NCBI RefSeq assembly: GCF_039536205.1
Contig: NZ_BAAAYL010000001.1
Location: 2,232,001-2,296,000, forward strand
DNA from: Streptomyces sannanensis
GTDB taxonomy: Bacteria; Actinomycetota; Actinomycetes; Streptomycetales; Streptomycetaceae
Direction: 5' to 3'
Length of the DNA stretch: 64,000 nucleotides
Every line of letters starts with the position of its first letter. Position 1 is the stretch's first letter. Positions 1 to 8,733 of the stretch are shown here, in pieces. Under the pieces are notes generated by a model, which was not told where the DNA came from, made no database searches, and saw only the letters and a list, made by a program, of their open reading frames with translations. The position numbers and the translations under genes were made by a program.

Positions 1-1659
1 TTCTATCGGATATCCGGCGTCCATGAGCATCCGTACAGCGGTCTCCAGTGACATGACGCCGGCGCCGTAGGCCTTGACGACTTCCTCGAGGATCGCGGCC
101 CGGTCGGTGGGGGTGTGCGGGCCGAACACGATGCGGGCGGGCAGGGTCTCCCCGACCGGCCACGCGGCACCAGCCTGGTGGAGGCGGCACACCATGCGCA
201 GGAGCACCGTGTACTTGTGGGCTCTCGCGAGCCGCATGGAGGCGACGAGGGAGTCCAGCGGCCCGAGGGCCAGGGCGAGGGCGTAGCCGGACGGCAGGGC
301 GGTGGGGTCGAGGGTGCCGAGTCCGGCGGAGGTGAGTCGGGAGTTTCCGGCGATGCGGTCGAGCAGGTGGTCCGTGCGGGCTCGGAGCTCGGCAAGCTGG
401 TTACTGGTGTCGAGTGCGTCCATGCGGCCGCCGTCGGCGAGCTGCCACACCTGGCCGGCGCTGACCTGTACCGGCTCGGGCTGGCCGGTGGCGCGGTTCA
501 CCGGGAGACGGGCCCCGGCGAGGCTGATGATCGGTGTACCGGTGGTCGCTGAGGCTCCGGCGGCGTCGGTGTCGGTCGCGGCGAGTTCGTCCAGGGCCTG
601 CATGACGTGGGCGAGGATGGGCTGGCCCCAGTGCTCCCCTGCGTCGGGGATGCTGTTGGTCACGTGGATGACCGGGATGAAGTCGCACATGAGGTCGAGC
701 CGGTCGAGGACTTCTCCATCGGAGCGAACGCGGTAGGCGGCCTTGTCGGGCGGCAGGTTGTACACGTCGTGCCCGGCCTTGAGGTCGTCGAGGAGCCACT
801 CGGCGTCCGACAGGTAGCAGGTAATCCCGGACGGCCGACTGGGCGCCCACGGGTAGGCGCGGGTGACGGCACCGGTGTCGGCGTCAAGCTTGTCGCCGAC
901 GATCAGCACCGGGTCGCCGTCCGCACCGTAGATCCACTCCCGGACCGGGTGGCCGTCCTTGTTGGTGCCGGGCTTCGTGGCGGCGCCAATCGGCCCCAGT
1001 TCCCAGGTGATGCGCCGCACCCTAACCTTGGTGCCCTTCGCCCGGTCCTCGGGGAGTTCCCATGCGAGGTGAATGCGCCGCGGGAACTCGGCGCCGTCCT
1101 GCTCTCCGTCCTCTCCCCACTCGGGGAAGAAGAACCCGGGATCGTAAGTACGGAGGATCGGCCGGCCCTTCGACGGCTCCCACGCCAAGGTGTACACAGC
1201 ATCACCGGACCGTACGGCCACACGCTCGGCCTGCTGCATGCGCAGCGCCAGCAGCTCCTTCTCCGCCCAGCCGCGCAGCTGCTCCTGCAACTCGGCTGCG
1301 GCCGCGGCGCCCTCAGGAGGGTTGTCGTCGTCGGCGTGCTCGGCTCCGGGCACGGTGATGGTCTGCTCCGAGCCGAGCAGGTAGCCGAGAGCCGTGTCGA
1401 TCAGCTTGGAGGCGTCGCCGAGCTCGCGCCGGTCGGCGTGCCCTTCATCGCTGCTCGTGGCCGCGGCCAGTTGCCCGGCCTGGTTCAGGTCGTACGCGGC
1501 GGTGAGCTTGTACGAGGCGAGGCGCCGCAAGTCTTCGTCGGGCACCCACGAACCAGTGACCTCTGCGAAGGTGTTGCCGCCCGGGCGGCTCGGCTGAGCC
1601 ATGGCCGGCTTGTAGTTCAGCCAGGACCACGCATCGATGACCAGATCACGCAGACGCAC
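1..1659 (-). CDS. Phage portal protein (3' end cut by window edge)
   Basis: 553 codons lie inside the window with no stop before the left edge, so the C-terminus is missing. The portal protein forms the ring at the capsid vertex through which DNA is packaged. The call rests on size, its place downstream of both terminase subunits on the same strand, and a body resembling actinophage portal proteins (an early segment with DPGFFFPEW, then a long helical second half ending MLMDAGYPIE at the edge). I chose the GTG at 1659 because a perfect AGGAGG (1665-1670) sits five bases upstream; an in-frame ATG at 1689 has no ribosome-binding site. Unlike most phages, two or three unrelated genes separate it from the terminase. 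Confidence 0.72.
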   Translation of the reverse strand, partial: MRLRDLVIDAWSWLNYKPAMAQPSRPGGNTFAEVTGSWVPDEDLRRLASYKLTAAYDLNQAGQLAAATSSDEGHADRRELGDASKLIDTALGYLLGSEQTITVPGAEHADDDNPPEGAAAAAELQEQLRGWAEKELLALRMQQAERVAVRSGDAVYTLAWEPSKGRPILRTYDPGFFFPEWGEDGEQDGAEFPRRIHLAWELPEDRAKGTKVRVRRITWELGPIGAATKPGTNKDGHPVREWIYGADGDPVLIVGDKLDADTGAVTRAYPWAPSRPSGITCYLSDAEWLLDDLKAGHDVYNLPPDKAAYRVRSDGEVLDRLDLMCDFIPVIHVTNSIPDAGEHWGQPILAHVMQALDELAATDTDAAGASATTGTPIISLAGARLPVNRATGQPEPVQVSAGQVWQLADGGRMDALDTSNQLAELRARTDHLLDRIAGNSRLTSAGLGTLDPTALPSGYALALALGPLDSLVASMRLARAHKYTVLLRMVCRLHQAGAAWPVGETLPARIVFGPHTPTDRAAILEEVVKAYGAGVMSLETAVRMLMDAGYPIE

Positions 1660-1799
1660 GGGGGCCTCCTCGACAGGCCCCGCGCCCATACGAGTTCAGC
1701 GTAGACGTTCAGGACGCAACGCTAAGCACTCCGAACCTCCAGTGTCTGGCGGCACCGGGTGTGTCCAGGGGCGAAAACACAAGCAGATCCGCGACCTGC

Positions 1800-2642
1800 T
1801 CAAACCAACCATGCGACGACTGCAGCATCGTCGACTACCGCGGCGGTCGTCTTCTTGGCCGGCGGTTCTCCGGTGTCGCCAGTGAGCTCCTTGCCGAGGG
1901 TGACGGCCGCCACGACCAACGCGAGAGTCGCCACGATGAGGCTCCCGAGAGCAATCCTGTCGGCATGGCTGGCTCGGTGCCACCAAGAACCCTGCGGTAC
2001 TTCGGCGGTGGGAAGGAGGAGCGCGCGGTTGGCACGTCTGATGATCGCAACCGTCAGCGTGGCGACGAGCAACCAGGCAAGCATGCCCGCGATACTCCCG
2101 AGGCTCGCAAGCGTCTTCTCACGTGTTTGGTCTGCCAGGAACGTTTCTGGGCTACCGATGTAGCTGCCGAGCAGCATCGCCCCAGTAAAACTTGCCATCG
2201 CGGCAATCAACTGGGCCCAATATTTCCGGCTCCTCAGCACCATCTTGCCCTGCTTCTGCCCGCCTGCTCCTTCGAGGAGGAGCTCAAGGCGTGCCGCCTG
2301 CCCGTGGGCCCAGGTGGCGTCGCGACCTGAGACTTGAACCTCGACTCGTTCTGTATCTATGGCGACAGTGACTTTGCGGTCGCCCGCCGGGTCTGCGGCT
2401 TCCAGGGTCACGTTGTCCCAGATGTCAAGGTTGCCAGGCGCGTTGGCGTTTCGAATGGAGTCAATGAGGTCGGCAAGAGCGCCGGCGCTGTACCTGGTGC
2501 TTTCTCGCTGGGTTGAGACCGACACCGATGCAGCAGGGATGCCATCGGGCGCCTGGTTGAAGATGCGGTCAAGTTCGCTGCGGCCGAGGCGGCATCTATA
2601 GAAGACGAGCCGAAGTTCGGTCTCGTGGCTCGGGTTCACCAT
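1800..2642 (-). CDS. Hypothetical membrane protein, prophage cargo
   Basis: 280 residues of unknown function. The first 140 residues are soluble and mixed alpha/beta. Three hydrophobic segments follow (about 142-163, 180-201 and 232-252), then a charged, alanine-rich tail, so the N-terminal half is probably cytosolic with a three-pass anchor. It lies between the large terminase and the portal gene, a place where phages often carry 'moron' genes expressed from the prophage. Base composition is somewhat less GC-extreme than the packaging genes. An immunity or superinfection-exclusion role would suit the position, but nothing in the sequence shows it. Confidence 0.6.
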   Translation of the reverse strand: MVNPSHETELRLVFYRCRLGRSELDRIFNQAPDGIPAASVSVSTQRESTRYSAGALADLIDSIRNANAPGNLDIWDNVTLEAADPAGDRKVTVAIDTERVEVQVSGRDATWAHGQAARLELLLEGAGGQKQGKMVLRSRKYWAQLIAAMASFTGAMLLGSYIGSPETFLADQTREKTLASLGSIAGMLAWLLVATLTVAIIRRANRALLLPTAEVPQGSWWHRASHADRIALGSLIVATLALVVAAVTLGKELTGDTGEPPAKKTTAAVVDDAAVVAWLV

Positions 2643-2827
2643 GGCGGGGATCTTGGCGCATGTGGTGCGAGGTTGCCATGAGATCCGGCCAACGGTAACC
2701 GAGTTGAGTCACAATCACGTCGGCACAGGGAAGCCTTGGCCACTCCCACACAGGGTGGCACAGGTATCGTGGCCCAGTTCCGGGCGCGGAGCGGTCTCAG
2801 GGTTGGCCGGCTGACGCACGCCCCAGC

Positions 2828-3172
2828 TCAGTCCTGCCACGGCACCGACGTACAAGCGCCCACGAACTGGTACTCGTTCTTCTCCCCGTACTCCTCTGCG
2901 AGCCCTGCCGAGTCCCACTTCTCCCGACACTGGTCCTCGTCCGGCACTGCGGCCATCGGCGCCAACCCGCGCTTCAGGTTCTTGTCTCGTAGCAGCCGGC
3001 CGTACCTCTCCCCCGCGCGATGAGCCTGGATCACCACGTCAGTCTGGCGCTGGGCCTGCTCCTGCACTGTCCGCTCGTTGCCGCTGGAGCCGACGAGCCA
3101 AGCGGTGATCCCCCCTGCGATGGCCAGCACCACGGCAGTGCTGCTGATGGCCCATCTCCCCTGTCTCCCCAT
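2828..3172 (-). CDS. Hypothetical single-pass membrane or secreted protein
   Basis: 114 residues. Residues 1-8 are basic, residues 9-28 form one hydrophobic segment (signal anchor or signal peptide), and the rest is hydrophilic with two cysteines (in DEDQCREKW and FVGACTSV) that could form a disulphide outside the cell. I recognise no family. It is on the same strand as the terminase and the 280-residue membrane protein, so they may be read together. A second prophage cargo gene is the simplest reading. Confidence 0.55.
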   Translation of the reverse strand: MGRQGRWAISSTAVVLAIAGGITAWLVGSSGNERTVQEQAQRQTDVVIQAHRAGERYGRLLRDKNLKRGLAPMAAVPDEDQCREKWDSAGLAEEYGEKNEYQFVGACTSVPWQD

Positions 3173-3341
3173 GAGGGCGGACAGTATCAGTCACCGTTAT
3201 CCACAAGACGCCAACTATCCACAAGCCTCCCCGAGTTCGCGCGCCACGGCGTACAGTCGGTTCCGCACGAGCGGCGCCTTCTACTGCTCAGGTCGCTGTG
3301 TCCTATTCGGGGGCGCAGGGCCTGAGTGATGGGAGGACGCG

Positions 3342-3449
3342 ATGGGGAGTCATCGAAAGCCCCCTGAGGGGGGTGGAGGTGGCCCCGGCCGCTTGAGACT
3401 CTGGGCCCTGCTGATCCAGATTGCACTCTGGGTCTGGGACCACCTCTGA
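3342..3449 (+). CDS. Small hypothetical protein, 35 residues
   Basis: ATG at 3342 with GGGAGG (3331-3336) at good spacing, stop TGA at 3447-3449. The product begins MGSHRKPPEG, has a glycine run, then a hydrophobic aromatic end (LRLWALLIQIALWVWDHL). It points rightward, against the terminase and cargo genes. Short Streptomyces element-borne proteins beginning M-G-x-H-R-K-P-P are familiar to me from memory, which supports it being real, but no function is known. The C-terminal helix could sit on or in the membrane. Confidence 0.45.
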   Translation: MGSHRKPPEGGGGGPGRLRLWALLIQIALWVWDHL

Positions 3450-3515
3450 CCGGCCGAGGCCGTGCACCCTGGGTCCGACCGTCGATGCTGCCAGGCTGGC
3501 GGTCGGGCCCAACCC

Positions 3516-3630
3516 AACGCACTGGTTAGTGCGTTGACGTCATTGCCAATGTAGCTCTCCACGCTCAACTTTGTCTGCCGCATGCGACATTCCAAATGCG
3601 ACATTCCCAATGCCATCATGCGGCATTGCC
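3516..3630. repeat. Palindrome and iteron-like cluster between cargo genes and terminase
   Basis: The non-coding gap 3450-3670 is dense in repeats. AACGCACT-GGTT-AGTGCGTT (3516-3535) is a perfect hairpin. CATTG-C-CAATG (3541-3551) is a small palindrome. ATGCGACATTCC occurs at 3582-3593 and 3596-3607, and an inverted relative (AATGCC ... GGCATT) lies at 3609-3627. Such clusters serve as operators, partition centromeres or terminators; a ParB-family or ribbon-helix-helix protein of this element could bind them. Confidence 0.6.
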
Positions 3631-3670
3631 AGCGGCGGAAGCCGTATTGCTACTGGGGCCATTACGAACC

Positions 3671-5221
3671 TCAGCGGCGTCCGTGGAGGCGGTGGTCTGC
3701 GCCGGTGTGGAGGCCGGTGTCGAGCTGGTCGGGGTCGGCAAGTTCGGTCAGGGCGTGTACGGCGGCGTCCATGCGGTCGGGGCTGTCCATGCCGGCGACC
3801 CAGGTGACCATCTGGTCTTCGAGCTTGGGGTAGGTGCCGACGTGGTGGACGAGGCCCTGCTCGTAGAGCTGGGCGATGGGCTCGGCGCGGAGGCGTTTGC
3901 CGACCTTGGCGGTGACCTCGAGGACCATGGGCATGAGGAGTCCGGCGGTGATGCCCTGGCGCTGGAGCTGCTCCCAGGCCTGGCGGACGATCTGCTTGGC
4001 CATGTCTCCGCCGTAGTTGGACTCCACGACGATGGCGTCGGCACGGAGTTCGAGGGCGAGGCGGCAGGCGGTGACGCCCCAGTCGTTGGCGCCCATGCTG
4101 GCGGAGCGGTCATCGAGGACGTACAGGTGTCCGTCGTAGCCGCGGGCTGCCGCGACGACGCCCGTCTCATCACCGACCGCTGATTCTCCGCCGGCGGGGT
4201 CGACGGCGACGACGATGCGGGCCATGTCGAGTCCGCCGAACGCCACGACCGAGGTGCGGTGGTGGTCGATCCAAGCGCGCTGCCAGACTCCCCCCTCGGG
4301 CGGGCGGGGCTTTTGCTGGTAGAGCGCGGCCCAGACGCGTTCTCCTACACGCTTGCGGGTCTTGGCGTGGTGGTCGGCACCGAAGCGTTCGGGCCAGAGG
4401 GGTTCGCCGATCTTGCGGCCGAGGATGTCGTTAGGGCTGTCGGCGATGGCGGGTAGCTCGATGACACGCCATTCGTTGGCCTCGGCTTCAGCGAGGATGC
4501 GGCCGGAGAGGTCGTCCTCGTGCCAGCGGGTCTGGATGACGCAAACGGCGCCGTCGGGTTCGAGTCGGGTCTGGAGTACGGACTGCCACCAGTCCCAGGT
4601 CTTCTTGCGGATCGTCGGCGAGTCGGCGTCGGCCATGTCTTTGACCGGGTCGTCGACGATCGCGATCGTGGCGCCCTTGCCGGTGAGGCCGCCGCCGATA
4701 CCAGCGGAGACGAAGCCTCCCTCGTGGCCGGCGATGTCAAAGCGGTTGCGTGCCTTGGAGCCGGGGTTGAGGTGGATGCCGAGGAAGTCGCCCCAGGTGG
4801 CGATGGCGTCTCGGATCCAGGCACCATGTTCGTCGGCGAGGTCGGCGGAGTACGAGCCGATGATGACGCGCCGCTCGGGGTACTTCCGCAGGAACCAGAG
4901 CGGCCCCCATCGGGATGCGCGGCGCGATTTGCCATGTCGGGGCGGCATGGACAGCATGACGCGGTCTTCGCGGCCCTCGGCCATGTCGATCCATGCTTGG
5001 TCGACCATGTGGAGGTGGCGGGCCTGCATTTCGCGGCGGTCGGTGAGTACGGCGGCGAGTGCGCCCGGGGAGCGGTCCATGGCGATCTGCCGCTCGACGT
5101 CGAGGAGGCGGGCACGCATGCGCGGGGTGGCGCGCTGAGCGAGGGCGCGGCGTACGTCGTTGGGCTGGGTGCGGTAGAAGGCCAGGATTTCTTCGAGGCG
5201 CTGGAGGTCATTCGCTGCCAC
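3671..5221 (-). CDS. terL: Phage terminase large subunit
   Basis: 516 residues. The ATPase-nuclease motor translocates DNA into the capsid and cuts it. The N-terminal ATPase domain shows a Walker A-like PPRHGKS (93-99) and a Walker B-like IAIVDDP (187-193). The C-terminal RNase H-like nuclease shows VVAVDPAGG near residue 350 and IVVESNYGGD near residue 400, which supply acidic metal ligands. The GTG start at 5221 overlaps the end of the small-subunit gene by 14 bases, indicating coupled translation. Length and motif order are normal, so packaging is probably intact. Confidence 0.9.
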   Translation of the reverse strand: MAANDLQRLEEILAFYRTQPNDVRRALAQRATPRMRARLLDVERQIAMDRSPGALAAVLTDRREMQARHLHMVDQAWIDMAEGREDRVMLSMPPRHGKSRRASRWGPLWFLRKYPERRVIIGSYSADLADEHGAWIRDAIATWGDFLGIHLNPGSKARNRFDIAGHEGGFVSAGIGGGLTGKGATIAIVDDPVKDMADADSPTIRKKTWDWWQSVLQTRLEPDGAVCVIQTRWHEDDLSGRILAEAEANEWRVIELPAIADSPNDILGRKIGEPLWPERFGADHHAKTRKRVGERVWAALYQQKPRPPEGGVWQRAWIDHHRTSVVAFGGLDMARIVVAVDPAGGESAVGDETGVVAAARGYDGHLYVLDDRSASMGANDWGVTACRLALELRADAIVVESNYGGDMAKQIVRQAWEQLQRQGITAGLLMPMVLEVTAKVGKRLRAEPIAQLYEQGLVHHVGTYPKLEDQMVTWVAGMDSPDRMDAAVHALTELADPDQLDTGLHTGADHRLHGRR

Positions 5222-5753
5222 GGGCGGCGTTCTCCGTGATCGCGATCAGGGCTTCCAGCTCGGCCAGGTCCGCGGTCTCGATCTGGAGCGGACCGCCCTC
5301 GGCGCCAGTGACTTCGGTGCGGGCTGGCTGGTCGAGGCCGAGGAGCTTGGCGCGGCGCTCCATGATCCGCAGGGCGCGGTCGATGGCGGCGAGGTTCCCG
5401 TCGCGGACTGCCTGTTTGTAGGCGACGAACCAGAGGCGGTCGAGGCGCTCGGCTTCCACGGAGCGCAGCTCTTCAACTTCTTCGTTGAGTACGGCGCGGC
5501 GCTCGCTGAGAGCCTCGCGGACGTCCTTGCAGGCCGCGCGGATCAGAGCGTCGTCGGTGGGTGGTTCTTGGCCCTTGGCGTATCGCTCGCAGCCGTAGCC
5601 CTGGGGGTAGGCGGCCCGGTCGGAGTTGATGGAGGGGTCGGCGGCGAGCTTGCGGGCGATGGTGAGCCAGTCGACGCCGGCAAGACGCAGGTCAATGGCG
5701 TCGGCGCGGCGCTTGGCGATGGCTGCGCGCTGTGCCTTGGTGGGGCGGGCCAT
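5208..5753 (-). CDS. terS: Phage terminase small subunit
   Basis: 181 residues. The small subunit recognises the packaging site and delivers DNA to the large subunit. It starts MARPTKAQRAAIAKRRADAI, a basic N-terminus followed by a helix-turn-helix-like stretch (LRLAGVDWLTIARKL), then a long charged helical region suited to ring assembly (about 85-150). The ATG at 5753 was chosen because GGAGGAG lies just upstream; an upstream in-frame start would add 14 unsupported residues. Its stop overlaps the large-subunit start. Confidence 0.82.
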   Translation of the reverse strand: MARPTKAQRAAIAKRRADAIDLRLAGVDWLTIARKLAADPSINSDRAAYPQGYGCERYAKGQEPPTDDALIRAACKDVREALSERRAVLNEEVEELRSVEAERLDRLWFVAYKQAVRDGNLAAIDRALRIMERRAKLLGLDQPARTEVTGAEGGPLQIETADLAELEALIAITENAARGSE

Positions 5754-5861
5754 CCGCGGACTCCTCCGTGCGGTGCGCCCCCGCGCCAAGTCCATGATCC
5801 CACTTGGCGGATCAGGCGAGACGCGCCCTCACAGATGGGGCGACGGACTACACTGCGCCAC

Positions 5862-6488
5862 ATGACGGAAACCGCCGACCCCATGCTCTGGCTGCGTGGG
5901 CGTAAGCGGGGCATGGTCGGCACCCGGCTCGTGGAGCTGGACGAGCGGCTGCGGACGATCCGCCCTAATGCCGACAATATGAGGCTGTCTGTCGGGCTCC
6001 ATGATGTAGGCAAGGCATCGCCGACGTTCGACCTCGTCATGTCGCTGGGGTCGGGCAAGTCGCGCACGCTGCTTTGGACGTTCCTTCGGGTCAAGCGCCT
6101 CAGGGAGTCTCTGGGGAAGACTCAGAGGCAAGTTGCCGTCGCTGACCTGGCACGTCGGCTGCTCGCGTCAGCTGAAGAGGCGACCCACCGTCCAGCGATC
6201 ACATCCGCCGTCATCTGCGCCGAGGCATCTCCCAACTGGGGGACGGCGCTTCCATCGATGGACGAGATGGCCGAGGCTGCCATCGAAGTCGAACAGCTGT
6301 GGCTCATCACCCTGGGGTTGCTGGTCGAGCTGTTCGGCTCTCACGTTTTCGTCTTTGGAGCGCATCCACCACCCCACGAATCGTCTCCTTGTGGCGTGAT
6401 ACGGCTCGCTTCTCCGCTTGTGCCTCGCGCGCCGGGAGGGCCGGCAGGTTTGCCGGTTTCTTCCAGTTCTTGCGCGCTTGCTGCCTGA
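5862..6488 (+). CDS. Hypothetical protein
   Basis: 208 residues starting MTETADPMLWLRGRKRGMV. Codon use is good to about residue 180 (ends in G or C at third positions), then becomes proline-rich and less convincing, so the last 25 residues may be unusual or the frame may be damaged. The N-terminal half is basic and helical. No family recognised. It reads against the surrounding leftward genes and has no obvious ribosome-binding site, which fits either a leaderless or a prophage-expressed cargo gene. Confidence 0.5.
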   Translation: MTETADPMLWLRGRKRGMVGTRLVELDERLRTIRPNADNMRLSVGLHDVGKASPTFDLVMSLGSGKSRTLLWTFLRVKRLRESLGKTQRQVAVADLARRLLASAEEATHRPAITSAVICAEASPNWGTALPSMDEMAEAAIEVEQLWLITLGLLVELFGSHVFVFGAHPPPHESSPCGVIRLASPLVPRAPGGPAGLPVSSSSCALAA

Positions 6489-6536
6489 TCGTCTCGGATC
6501 TGGGCGGCTGCCGCCCGTATTTCGAGAGGTGCATCG

Positions 6537-6740
6537 GTGGACGGTCCCACTCTGTGGGCACTCGCGTTTATCGGGTTCATCAGCCTGGTGTGCGTGATGG
6601 GAACAAAGTTGGCCAGCGACGTTGAGCATTTCATCGCCGCTTGGATCGCGGTAATCCAACGGCTGCGCGACCTGCTGCGGCGTGACCATGACCGAGAGGG
6701 CGACGAGGAGGACGAGGAGGACGCCGACCGCGATCGCTAA
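6537..6740 (+). CDS. Small single-pass membrane protein with acidic tail
   Basis: 67 residues from a GTG at 6537, with GAGAGG nine bases upstream. Residues 5-24 are a clear membrane segment (LWALAFIGFISLVCVMG), followed by an amphipathic stretch and a strongly acidic tail (REGDEEDEEDADRD). Same orientation as the preceding gene and 48 bases after it, so probably co-transcribed. Size and topology would allow a holin or a small inhibitor of a host membrane protein, but a single hydrophobic segment is not diagnostic. Confidence 0.55.
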   Translation: MDGPTLWALAFIGFISLVCVMGTKLASDVEHFIAAWIAVIQRLRDLLRRDHDREGDEEDEEDADRDR

Positions 6741-6771
6741 TCTGGCGGCCAGGTGAACCCGGCCCCTCTCG

Positions 6772-7281
6772 CTATAGAAGTCTCATCTGGCCATCTGGAT
6801 GGTCACGCCGCGGTGGGGCGGTGAAGGGCGTATCGGGTACGTGCCTGTTCTGCTTGAGCCAGTGGGCGAACTGCCAGTTTCGGCAGGTGCGGTAACGGCT
6901 GGAGTGTCGTAGGGGTGCGTCGGCGGGGATGGAGTGCTCGCCCCATCCGTGGATGGGGCGAGCACCGGTGAGCCGTACGGTAAGACCACCCACGAGCGCC
7001 GGCCCTTCCCAGGTGTGGCCAACCGCAGGCTCAAAGGCGAGGTGGCCGTTGGCTGACCAGTTCCACGGGATGGGCAGTGCGCAGAGGTACCAGGCGTACG
7101 GCGGGTTCTCGGGGGGCAGGTGCACGGTCTGGACGCGGGCCCGTGGGTTGACTGGTGGGCGGTCTGGCCGGCCGAAGGTCTTCAGGCAGTGCTGGGTGAG
7201 GTCGACGTGCCTGACGCCAGCGAGCCACATGATTTGATATCTGGCCGCGGCTGTAATTGTGACGGCTATTGAGCCACTCAT
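6772..7281 (-). CDS. Hypothetical protein
   Basis: 169 residues, rich in tryptophan, histidine and proline (for example PYAWYLCALPIPWNW and PIHGWGEH), without membrane segments or a recognisable domain. GGGGGGCGGA directly precedes the ATG at 7281. It follows the ParB-methyltransferase gene by 18 bases on the same strand, so the two are likely read together; a role tied to DNA modification or packaging is only a guess. Confidence 0.5.
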   Translation of the reverse strand: MSGSIAVTITAAARYQIMWLAGVRHVDLTQHCLKTFGRPDRPPVNPRARVQTVHLPPENPPYAWYLCALPIPWNWSANGHLAFEPAVGHTWEGPALVGGLTVRLTGARPIHGWGEHSIPADAPLRHSSRYRTCRNWQFAHWLKQNRHVPDTPFTAPPRRDHPDGQMRLL

Positions 7282-7299
7282 TTCCGCCCCCCAATTTCG

Positions 7300-8733
7300 C
7301 TAGTTTTCGATATTTCTCCGCGTGACCAATTCTATCAAATTGGTCACCAATTCACGATGTTTGCCGTGCCGGTATTCATCGGGATACGGCATATTGAATT
7401 CCTCGTCGAATGCCCGCTCGTAGTCAGACTGGTCGAGGGCGAGGGGGCGGCGGCAGACGGCCTTGAGGTTGGAGTCGGACACGTCGCTGATCTGCACGTC
7501 CTTGAAGTAGGACGTCAGCAGCGTCATGAGGGTGTCGGCGCTGTGGAAGCGCAGCTTCTGCCACTTGCCCTGGACGAAGTTCATTTCGACGTTGTGGCCG
7601 TCAAGGAACGCCATGCCAGTTGCGCCGGTGCCGGAGGTGGCGGACTTCGCGGTCTCGGCCCTGGTTTCTTTCAGGAGGTTGCGGGTGCCGATGCACACGA
7701 CACCATCCGGTGCGCAGAGTGCGTTGACGGTGGTCAGTACCCAGTGCTGGTAGTCGAGGGATGTGGTGGCGTTGATGACAGAGTCGAGGACAACAACGTC
7801 GAACAGGCCGTGGGCCGTGAGGCTGCGGTTGATGTCGCGGATCATGCCGACGACGGCGCGGATGTCGACGGCGTACTTGCCGGGCGCGGTGCGGTACGGC
7901 TCGTAGTCAAGGACGGCGTAGCCCTTGCCGCGGAGCATCTTGGCGTAGTCGCCGTGGCCGGCGCCGAAGTCGATGACGCGCTGCTCGGGTTTCAGCCAGG
8001 GTAGGACGAGCCGGTCCCAGGTCTCGGAGCCGTAGGTGAGGCCGGTCTTGGCCTTGGAGCTGCGCTGGCGGAGCCGCTTGGGCTGGACGATGTGCTGGTT
8101 GTAGACGGGGGCCTGGTCCTCGAGAGCGGACCAGTCGTAGACGCCGTACTCGCCGGTGAGGTCGGTGACGAGCTGGCCGGCGTCCGGGGTGGGGATGGTC
8201 CAGGCGAGGAGGTTGAAGCGGTGCGCGGCGGCGACGACCGCGTACTCCGCGTTGAGGACGATGCGGCCTTGGTCGTCGATGACCACCGAGCCCCACGGGC
8301 CGTGCGCGGCGCACATCTGGCCGATCGCGTTGATGAACGCGGCGTTGCGACGGTCGGTGACGCGGATGGACTGCCACGGGATGTAGGACCAGGTGCCGAT
8401 CTCGCCCGGGTCCGCGTAGACGACGCTGGCCTCGGTCTCCACCTTGTTGTGGAGGAGGTTGAACTTGATCTCGTCCTGCAGCCGGACCTTGGAGCCGAGC
8501 ATGACTGCGGGCGTATGCGTGAGACCGAGGGCGGTCATGCCCTTGGTCCGCTGGTGGCCGGCCACGAGAGTGCCGTCGCGGTTGAGGATGACCGGCTTGA
8601 CGATGCCGTGCCTGCCGATGGAGTCCTTCAGCCGTTCGAACGATTCGGCGGACAGGTGGCGCGGGTTGTAGTCGGCGGGGCGCAGGTTCTTCAGCGGGAA
8701 GGCCTCGTGGAAGGTGACGGTGGGGGCGCTCAT
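7300..8733 (-). CDS. ParB/sulfiredoxin-domain and methyltransferase fusion protein
   Basis: 477 residues. Residues 8-100 form a ParB N-terminal-like domain (LRPADYNPRHLS, then IVKPVILNRDGTLVAGHQR), the fold that in partition ParB binds CTP and elsewhere acts as a nucleotide-dependent domain. The second half is a Rossmann S-adenosylmethionine methyltransferase (VIDFGAGHGDYAKML, then VLDYEP, DVVVLDSV). Such fusions sit near terminase genes in many actinophages; DNA modification is the usual suggestion. The ATG at 8733 has AAGGAGG upstream and overlaps the preceding ParB gene stop (ATGA), indicating translational coupling. The last 60 bases are unusually AT-rich. Confidence 0.75.
   Translation of the reverse strand: MSAPTVTFHEAFPLKNLRPADYNPRHLSAESFERLKDSIGRHGIVKPVILNRDGTLVAGHQRTKGMTALGLTHTPAVMLGSKVRLQDEIKFNLLHNKVETEASVVYADPGEIGTWSYIPWQSIRVTDRRNAAFINAIGQMCAAHGPWGSVVIDDQGRIVLNAEYAVVAAAHRFNLLAWTIPTPDAGQLVTDLTGEYGVYDWSALEDQAPVYNQHIVQPKRLRQRSSKAKTGLTYGSETWDRLVLPWLKPEQRVIDFGAGHGDYAKMLRGKGYAVLDYEPYRTAPGKYAVDIRAVVGMIRDINRSLTAHGLFDVVVLDSVINATTSLDYQHWVLTTVNALCAPDGVVCIGTRNLLKETRAETAKSATSGTGATGMAFLDGHNVEMNFVQGKWQKLRFHSADTLMTLLTSYFKDVQISDVSDSNLKAVCRRPLALDQSDYERAFDEEFNMPYPDEYRHGKHRELVTNLIELVTRRNIEN
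7322..7347. repeat. Perfect inverted repeat inside the end of the methyltransferase gene
   Basis: GTGACCAATT, six bases, AATTGGTCAC: ten-base perfect arms in an AT-rich patch, with a third ACCAATT just beyond (7346-7352). It lies within the last codons of the fusion gene, and could be an operator or a terminator for the leftward transcript. Confidence 0.5.

Noticed and set aside
6168..6689. Leftward frames opposite the end of the 5862-6488 gene
   Set aside because: Their codon bias is weaker than the rightward frame and none has a ribosome-binding site; a short 84-residue frame (6307-6561) remains possible but unsupported.
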